Shown here: positions 57,444 to 64,000 of the stretch, in pieces
How the letters are laid out: every line of letters begins with the position of its first letter
How positions within the stretch are numbered: the stretch's first letter is position 1
Assembly (NCBI GenBank): GCA_024220525.1
Contig: JAMYWO010000107.1
Span: 75,244 to 139,243, forward strand
Length of the DNA: 64,000 nucleotides
Reading direction: 5' to 3'
Origin: Cochliopodium minus
Taxonomy: Eukaryota > Discosea > Himatismenida > Cochliopodiidae
The notes under the pieces: generated by a model
Database searches by the model: none
Told to the model about the DNA's origin: nothing
Seen by the model: only the letters and a program-made list of their open reading frames with translations
Position numbers and translations under genes: made by a program

Positions 57444-58955
57444 TCATTCAGATTTGTACAACAAAGGTTGCATGAAAGCAAAGTATTGGACAAAAATTAA
57501 AGAAGAAGAAAAAAGATAAGAAAAGAAAGAGAATTGAGAAAGAAAAAAGATGACAGAGAAAGATATGTAGTCTAACATGTAATAGTAGTGAGCTAAATAA
57601 CTTTGATGATCATTCAATAACTTTAAAAAGAAATTGAACAAAGGTGCTTTTGATTCAACTCCCGAATAAAAGAGAACGATTTTCAATGCATTTCCTATAT
57701 TTCTTGCTTTTATGTAGAGGAAGGAGATTAATGAAATTGAGAGGATGGTTATTTCGAGAAAAGTGTTTGAAAAAATTTTAATGGCGAGATATTGCTTGGT
57801 TAAAATAAAGTGTGAATAAAAGATGAAGAAAGAGAGAAGGGTAAGAAAAAAATATTTGTCTGAAAGTTGGTTTATTGCTCCTTTTGAAAAAAAAAATTTT
57901 GGGTTTAATATTTAAAAAGAATAATTTTTACAATTTTTAATTGAGTTTAAAACAAAAAATTTAAAAATATTCTTACGATGATTGAAAATTAATGAAATAG
58001 TGACAATGAGAAAGAAGGATTGGTAATAGTGAAAAAAAGAAAATCCAAAAAAAAGAAAAGTGACAAAGTGAGTCAACAAAATATAGATGTACATTCCCTT
58101 GTTAATCAAAGAAGGCCAAGTTTTAGTACGAGGGTTGTTGACGAACCACAACATTAAAGGAAAAGAGTAGAAATGATGGAAAAAATAAATCAAAAATAAA
58201 TTTCTCTTCTCTTCCTTTTTTTGTAAAGGAATTAAGTGAGAATATAGGAGGTGAAGGATGAAGGGAATTGCTGTGAGAAGAAGGAGTAGTGGGAGGATTA
58301 GGATTGAAAGCCTTCTTTTGATTTCAAAATCTTTTTCTTCTTCATTTCTTGCATTTAAACTAAAAATTTTCAAATATTAATATTAATTAATTTGAAATTG
58401 AATTTTTGAAAAAGAAATTTTTTTTTTTTACAAGAATAATTCATTTTCTTTTGCATCTTCTCTTTCAAAGAAAAATACCCATTTTGACGGATTAAATAAG
58501 AATATTTTTGAAGCTTCTATGTAATTTTTCGCTGAATCCAATCTAAGTATTTCCTTATTTCCTTTGTGATATGAGATGAAAGGATCATATTGAATATCAT
58601 CAAAGATGGACTGTTGATTTCTGATTATCTTTTGGTTCATAATTCTTTTATAAATTTTATAATTTTTACTGAAAATAAATAATCTTTTGAATTTTTCTTT
58701 GGGCAACATTTTCTCCTCTTTATTCAACAATTCAATTTGATTCAACAATAAATCTGTTTGAAGATTTTTATTTTTGAATTTAAAGGAGATTTGTTCATTC
58801 AAATGTTGATATTTCTTCTCCCAAAAAGGTAAATCTTGAGATGCTCGATACCATGTTTTTGAAACACGTGATATCTTGCAAATTTCTTTTTCATCATTCA
58901 GATATTCCATCATTTTGGAAACCAATAAATTTTTGGGAGATATCTCTTTCTCCAT
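57444..58955 (-). CDS. F-box protein fused to a multi-pass membrane domain
   Basis: ATG 58955 starts an F-box (MEKEISPKNLLVSKMMEYLN, ISRVSKTWYRASQDLPFWEK). The first exon ends at ELFL, where a GT-AG intron (donor gtaaaa near 58432, acceptor tttttag at 58360) joins it in frame to LNARNEEEKDFEIKRR and a membrane region. A second intron follows FNHR. About seven hydrophobic helices can be read, such as LSILILPLLLLLTAIPFIL, FLIYFFHHFYSFPLMLWFV, THFVTFLFFGFSFFHYY, FLTLLSFFIFYSHFIL and FLSQFSFFSYLFSSSLIFV. Without splicing these would be two genes, but the 3' part has no ATG of its own at a sensible place. An integral-membrane SCF adaptor is inferred. Confidence 0.65.
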
Positions 58956-59737
58956 TTTTTTTTTTTTTTTTAAATAAAATTGAATCTTTTCATCAGAAAT
59001 TTGAATTAAAAAGAATTAATGAAAGAGTTGTTTTCTTTTGAAAGTTTGGGTATAATAATGAAAAATTCTAAATAATAATGGTTTCACAACAGCATCTTGC
59101 AAAAATTTTTATATTTTTAATTAAAAATATTCTTTTCTTTTCGTAAAAAAAATAGCTAAAATTAAATATTCCAAAAACCAATGACTAATTTTAAAAGAAT
59201 AAATAAAACTATAATTGATTTGATGTTATAAAAAGGAAGGATTTGAATTTTAAAGTGATTTTATTTTGGATTATTTTCATAACCAGAAACAATGAAAGTT
59301 TGAAACTTGTTTGAGTAGGAGGAGAAAAAATAAATTATTTCCATACCCAAACAACAAACATCTAGTCTTTAGAATTTTCACATAAAGATATTATTTTGTC
59401 TTTCCTTTCTTTTAATCAAAGATTATAATGTTCAACAACTCTTTGATTTGAAAGTTTAAATCTTTACATTATACCCTATTTTTGACCAGTTTTTATAGTT
59501 TCTTGTTTAGAAAAGATGATAAATATAAATGCGAATAATTTACAGAGAATCATATATTAGTTAGATTTTTATTGATTTCCATTTTATTTGAAAAACAGAA
59601 ATTACATCCAACCAATTCCAAGGTTTGAAAGGAAAAAGGAAAAAATAAATATAATTTAATATATATCCAATAATATAGATATTTCATATCCTATTATTCC
59701 ATTTAATAACTCATTCATCTCTTATTTAATTTAACAG
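58956..59737. other. Spacer, nothing recognised
   Basis: AT-rich sequence lies upstream of the F-box/membrane gene. I see no coding block or repeat that I can support. Confidence 0.35.
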
Positions 59738-59839
59738 AACAACATCCAATAGAATAGATTTGAGAGAGGCAGTCTTCAATTTTCTCCCTCAAGAAGTATA
59801 TACAAAGGATACCGTATTGTTGGACGTAAATGCTTTAAT
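59738..59839 (+). pseudogene. Isolated exon of an SPFH (stomatin-like) gene
   Basis: Between a good acceptor (ttaacag) and donor (gtaaac) the frame reads TTSNRIDLREAVFNFLPQEV followed by YTKDTVLLDVNALM. This matches the start of the SPFH/stomatin domain, in which a DLRE…F.PQEV.TKD.V pattern is typical. No flanking exons of the family were found, so it looks like a stranded exon. SPFH proteins organise membrane microdomains. Confidence 0.5.
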
Positions 59840-59963
59840 GTAAACAAATTTCCAAAAATAAAAAAATAATATATCAAAAACTCAAAATTTAATTATAACA
59901 CTTTTCAAGACTATTCATTTGATCAAATGAAAAAAATATATTAAATTTGATTTCTTTTTCTAG

Positions 59964-60000
59964 GAATGTTCGAAGGAGTTAAAACTAAAATTTTATTTTT
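59964..60000 (+). pseudogene. Short duplicate of an SDR exon
   Basis: The sequence gatttctttttctag then GMFEGVKTK repeats the acceptor and exon at 62874-62925 of the SDR pseudogene. Only the first dozen codons survive. Codon 4 is Glu as in intact relatives, against Gln in the other copy. Confidence 0.55.
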
Positions 60001-60467
60001 ATTTATTTTACCTTTCAAAAAAGAATTGAATCTGGTATTATTTTTATCTTCCAATTTATTCAGTATGCTTTTGAATCACATGCCTTTGCAAAACATTTTT
60101 AACTTATTTTTTTTATTTTTTTGTAATTTTCAAAAATGATTGATCAACAAATGGAAATGCAACATCACATGGCATCTATCTTGTTCGCTTTGTTTTTTTG
60201 TATCAGGTAAACAATATCCAATTCAAATTTAATCAAATGTTATGTAAAATGCCATCTATAGACAACAAATCAAAATTTACCTATGCACCATTAATCATAA
60301 AACAGTGCGAATTTGGAGATATATTTGGATAGTATATATGCAATCAGAAGTTTCTCTTTTTTATATATATTCGCTATCAAATCTGCGATTTAAGAATTTA
60401 ATCGGATGTTTTGAGACGATTAAAGACTAATATCTAATAACTTTTATCGCAGATGAAAAGAAATTTT
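60001..60467. other. Possible small two-exon reading frame, otherwise nothing
   Basis: An ATG at about 60136 (MIDQQMEMQHHMASILFALF) ends at a GT donor near 60207. A downstream acceptor (ctatag) opens a frame of about 55 codons to TAA near 60430. No family is recognised and composition is ambiguous. It may be noise. Confidence 0.2.
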
Positions 60468-61472
60468 CTATTTTAATTTATAAAACCAAGATATTTCCAA
60501 ATGTTTAAGAATTTCAAATTGGATCACTTTTGGGATTTTGATGTTTTTGGTCTTTTGAATCCTCTTCATGGATAAAACAAACTTGAAAACAGAGTTCTGG
60601 ATCAACATGGGGAGCTTTAGATGATTCTCTAAAGTCCAATTATAGAAAATGGAACAGTCTATGAGTTGAAAAGATCCTTTACCATACAATTCAACTTTTG
60701 AAAATAAAAAAACAAAATTATTTTAAAAATAAATAATCAAATGATTGAAATGATGTAAATTACCACAAGGGTGTAAAATCAAATTAGTACAATCAAATAT
60801 GTAATCGTGCTCGAATTTTAGTATATCATTAAGGTAATATTTAACATGTCTTGTGTTTGCAATCATCTTGATCACATCTCCCTTTTGGTAGCTAGAATCA
60901 CTCACAGGATTACACTTATAATTACCCATTCCATTGCTCGTCCAAAAATGTCCTTTTTTAAAAAAAGTTTGATTTAAATTTATAATCAATCAATATTTAC
61001 CTCCATGTCTTTTTTATTCAAAATTTTTAAATAAATAAAAAATTCATAACTCATAAAATTGTTACAAACCTGTATCCTGATGGTGCATAAGCAAGATTGA
61101 AACTAATAATAAAGTGTTTATAAAATTTTTTAGTAATGGTAAATTTAAAATTGAAATTTTATGTTCATTTTATCCAATTATATAAAGATAATAATAGCTT
61201 TAACAAATTAAATATTACCATTATGTGTTTATAAAAATAAATTACGCCAAATTATTCTCTGTGGCAACATTTAGCTCGATTATTCCCAAATGTATTTCAT
61301 TTGAGAAAGTATCATTAACAAGAAAGGTGAAGGATGAATCGATATCAGTTAAATGATAATTTAAGAGACTCAAATTATAATCTCCAATCCCCTTGTTGGA
61401 TGCAGTTTTTAAATCTTCGCTCAAATCAATTACTTTGTGAGTTAATTTAGGATTAAAGTGAATGAAATCCAT
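60468..61472 (-). CDS. SPRY-like protein with the shared C-terminal box
   Basis: ATG 61472 opens MDFIHFNPKLTHKVIDLSED. Exons then give LGIIELNVATENNLAFNLAY, APSGYR, an apparent 8-base micro-exon (acatggag) adding HGG, then GHFWTSNGMGNYKCNPVSD, QKGDVIKMIANTRHVKYYLN and ILKFEHDYI. The order (GIIEL, GxFW, GDVIKxxxxxxxxxxxYLND) matches SPRY/B30.2 beta-sandwiches. After another intron the end is LIQNSVFKFVLSMKRIQKT then IKIPKVIQFEILKHL, the box shared with the ankyrin and zinc-finger genes. SPRY plus such a box parallels animal SPSB proteins, which are cullin-5 receptors. Function is inferred; the micro-exon needs RNA support. Confidence 0.65.
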
Positions 61473-61544
61473 TTTTTTTTTTTTTAATTATCTTGCAAAT
61501 TAAGATTTTGTTTGAAAAAATTATAAAAAAAAAATGAAAGATAC

Positions 61545-62110
61545 AAGAAATGATAGCCTATTGTATTAAGATTATAAAGAATAATAGTGATTCAATTCAA
61601 TACATGGAGACAGAACTCCAGAATCATCTCAGAGGATGGGATAGTTCATTAGGGGACTGCCAAGGAAATACCCAAGAATAATAGAATATGCAAATAAATA
61701 ATGAAATGAAGATAAAGGGGATATTGGAGTTTATAGGAAAATGAAGAATAAATAGCTTTGGTATTCACCAACAAAAACTTTAAGACTATGATAGACAAGA
61801 TTATAGTATTCAAAAATCCGAAATGTGCAATATGTGGGCACCGCAAGATGTATATACCAAAGAGGGACTAACAAATCTCGATCCTTCACAAACATCAAAC
61901 ACGCTGTACAAAAATTGCAACAAAGATAATGAAGGGGAGAATCTATTTTCTGGCGTATAATAGAAGCTGGTAAAGTGATAGGTAGTTCTGCAGCTATTTT
62001 GTTGGAAAGACTGAAGGTGAATCCCTTTTTGATCGGAGTAAAGGTTCTTGGGCTGTAGCTAGGTTTGTCTATAGTTATCTTCAGTTGTCGATCAGCTACC
62101 AAGAATTGAT
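61545..62110. other. Segment of unusual composition with an unrecognised reading frame
   Basis: This stretch is visibly richer in G and C than its surroundings and has few A/T runs. The minus strand carries a 123-codon frame from 62102 (MVADRQLKITIDKPSYSPRT) to 61731, overlapped by a second frame ending at 61649. No domain is recognised and neither frame has clear splice context. It could be a transferred or transposon-derived fragment. Confidence 0.35.
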
Positions 62111-62268
62111 GAAAAGTTTAAGGAAAATGTAAAATTATAGATTCATCCCCATATTATATTTACACAAAATATGAAAAAATAATTAATAACTTTATTGACA
62201 AATTCATTTTATATTCTTAAATATCTTATTGTATTGATTAATCTAACTAATATTTTTTATTTTGCAAG

Positions 62269-63151
62269 ATACAAATGCAATATTTCTGATCCTAAAACAG
62301 TGAACGAAATGGCAGAAGACATCAGGAATAATATGGGGAATGTCTAGATTCTTATCAACAAAGCAGGAATAGTATCTGGAAAGAACTTGTTTGAATTGAA
62401 CAATGGTATAAAAAGAAAACTAAAACTAATAAACTAAAAAATTATTTCTTAATAGAGGAAACCCAAAGAACCTTTGATGGTAATTTTTTTTTAAAGAAAA
62501 ATGAATTTTTTTTTTTTGAAAAAGTTAATTCAACTGCACATTTTAGGGCTACCAGAGAATTCCTTCCACAATAAAGAATGACAGAGGGATGATAATTTCC
62601 TATTTAAATTGTTCTAGTTTATTTTACAATTTTTATTTCAACAAACTTGTACTTAATTATTTTTATTTATTTATTTTAAATTTTAATTTAAATACACTTT
62701 TAGATTATGCATCATCCAAATTTGATGCTTTTGGTACAAGTGAAAGTTTGAGACTTGAAAAAATGGGTGAGTAATATACTACATGTAATTTTATTTTTGT
62801 AATAAAAATTAATTTAAACATAAAAATAGGTAATAAAAAACAAAATTTTTTTTTTAAATATTTTTAATTAAATTTGATTTCTTTTTCTAGGAATGTTCCA
62901 AGGAGTTAAAACAAAATTTTTGTCAATTTTAAAACCTGAATACGTAGTAGAAAGAATGGATTCCATTGAACACAGAGATACCATATGTATGTTCCTCTTT
63001 TGAATTATTTTTATATTTTTAAAAAAGTATTGTCTTGTTTGGATTATCTTTTTGTCAAGATTCATTCTGCCAACAACTTCTCTTGATATCATCTGATTAT
63101 CTCGGAATCACCAACATTATGGATGATTTTAAAGGAAGGAAAACAAATTGA
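62269..63151 (+). pseudogene. Retinol-dehydrogenase-like SDR pseudogene
   Basis: The remains of a short-chain dehydrogenase can be followed across several exons. First YKCNISDPKTVNEMAEDIRN, an in-frame TAG, then ILINKAGIVSGK (the NNAG motif, here NKAG). Next EETQRTFD, ATREFLPQ with a frame break before NDRGMIIS, then DYASSKFDAFGTSESLRLE with the catalytic Tyr-x3-Lys. After that GMFQGVKTK, and last ISSDYLGITNIMDDFKGRK. The end and the NAGIVSGK block are typical of the SDR16C/RDH10-like group. One stop and at least one frameshift, plus a Lys for Asn in NNAG, mark it as dead. Intact relatives use NAD(P) to oxidise or reduce lipids such as retinoids. Confidence 0.75.
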
Positions 63152-63179
63152 TAAAATACATTCTTAATCAGAAAATAAT

Positions 63180-63265
63180 TAGACATGTCCAATTATTACA
63201 ACTTTGTTAGCGGATATAAAATTTTTACTAACAAAATTTAAACTGTAATATTTTGGACATCCCTA
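63180..63265. mobile_element. hAT-like MITE, copy 2
   Basis: This 86-bp element is in the opposite orientation to the copy at 48506 and highly similar to it, including the core gttagcggatataaaattt. Its ends are TAGACATGTCC and GGACATCCCTA. The flanking 8-mer aaaataat occurs at 63172-63179 and at 63267-63274, one base beyond the end. It sits just after the SDR pseudogene. Confidence 0.8.
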
Positions 63266-63318
63266 CAAAATAATGAAAATTCAAGAATTTTAATATTTTT
63301 TTTAGGCACTAATAAAAC

Positions 63319-63690
63319 ATGAAAAAGTCACCAGCCAAAACTACCATCACAAAAACTATCAAGACATCTTCACCTGGAATAAAATCACCATCCACTTTCA
63401 AAACAACCACATCCACAACATCTGGTGCTAATTTAAATCCTCCATCCATTTCCAAAACAACATCATCTCAACTGCCAAAACAAGAGTTAATAAAACCTCA
63501 TCCTCAAATCTACCCCATCCACTACAAAAAACACCTCAATCAAACAACATCCAAAGGCTATTTAAATACTACAAGCATCTCCAAGACAATATCTCCAATA
63601 ATACAAATACTTCAACTACATCTACCACATTAAAATCAACTTTGAGTGGAAATTTGAATTTTCCATCTACCAAATTTAGATTTTAATCTC
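63319..63690 (+). CDS. Thr/Ser/Pro/Lys-rich low-complexity protein, probably frameshifted
   Basis: After an acceptor (tttttttag near 63305) a frame opens MKKSPAKTTITKTIKTSSPG and continues with repeated SISKTTS-type units. It ends at 63633. A second frame carries on as NTNTSTTSTTLKSTLSGNLN and FPSTKFRF to a stop near 63686, so one base change near 63500-63560 is likely. The composition is that of a disordered linker or secreted stalk. No signal peptide or domain is visible. The rest of the window to 64000 shows nothing I can support. Confidence 0.35.
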
Positions 63691-64000
63691 AAATTTGATC
63701 ATAATTCTCCAAAAGATTGAGAGCAAATTTAATTGAATTTCAAAATTATCTTCCATCTTTATTCAATCAAAAATTTTAACGATAATGATTCGAATCCCGA
63801 AGATTCTTACAACCCTACGACAGATGAAGGAGGGTAGAAATTCATAAACCCTATTCAAATTATGAACTAAAGTCATTTTAGAAATAAAAATATATTTATT
63901 TTTTTGTTTTATTTTGATTTCATAAGATTGAGAAATCCTATCAAATGAATTAATTGGTTTTGTTTTTTGGGATGAAATCACAGAGAGGATAAAAACTTTT

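Noticed and set aside
1-64000. tRNA, rRNA and other structured RNA genes
   Set aside because: I looked for tRNA-like boxes and rRNA-like GC-rich blocks by eye and found nothing I could support.

Overview
The window reads as nuclear DNA of a gene-dense, very AT-rich unicellular eukaryote. Genes are cut by many short introns, mostly about 50-200 bp, with GTAA-type donors and TTTAG-type acceptors. TAA, TAG and TGA all end genes, so the code is standard. The repertoire (ankyrin proteins, kelch-BTB, F-box and WWE proteins, a CH-LIM-PH actin protein with a long E/K/R helix, myotubularin, a C2 protein) suggests an amoeboid protist. An Anaeramoeba-like metamonad amoeba or an amoebozoan is my best guess, from gene style only. 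I saw no rRNA, tRNA or CRISPR array.

Layout: 1-1872 is the 3' end of a myotubularin phosphatase. 2212-3987 is an ankyrin gene with a one-base frameshift. 4233-5097 holds broken genes. 5193-6538 (minus) is a coiled-coil/C2/zinc-finger protein cut by an undetermined base at 6653. 6655-15300 (minus) is a tandem array of surface proteins: signal peptide, GLUG-like beta-helix rungs, mucin-like Ser/Thr/Pro stalk, one membrane segment. 15506-20654 (minus) is a MOV10/SDE3-type RNA helicase. 20823-24670 (plus) is a large ankyrin protein. 24824-28274 (plus) holds two tandem F-box/SH3/F-box/SH3 proteins with N-myristoylation signals. 29760-34735 (plus) is a CH-LIM-PH protein that runs into a second undetermined base.

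35668-46696 is a membrane and secretory block: a multi-pass receptor-like protein, a PhoD-like phosphatase, a DUF707-like glycosyltransferase, and three tandem receptors that join a PA-like ectodomain to seven membrane segments. 46938-54173 holds an F-box protein, a zinc-finger protein, an RWD-kelch-BTB-BTB protein and a triple-WWE protein, ending at a third undetermined base. The last 10 kb mix intact genes (small membrane protein, F-box/multi-membrane fusion, SPRY protein) with fragments of VPS11, an SPFH protein and a retinol-dehydrogenase-like SDR. Two copies of a short hAT-like MITE lie at 48506 and 63180.

The strongest theme is probable ubiquitin-ligase adaptors: four F-box genes, a kelch-BTB gene, a WWE gene, and a shared C-terminal box on two ankyrin proteins, one SPRY protein and one zinc-finger protein. 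A second theme is cell-surface sensing (GLUG-mucin array, PA-7TM array). Exon limits below come from reading splice sites and frame by eye; start codons are least certain.
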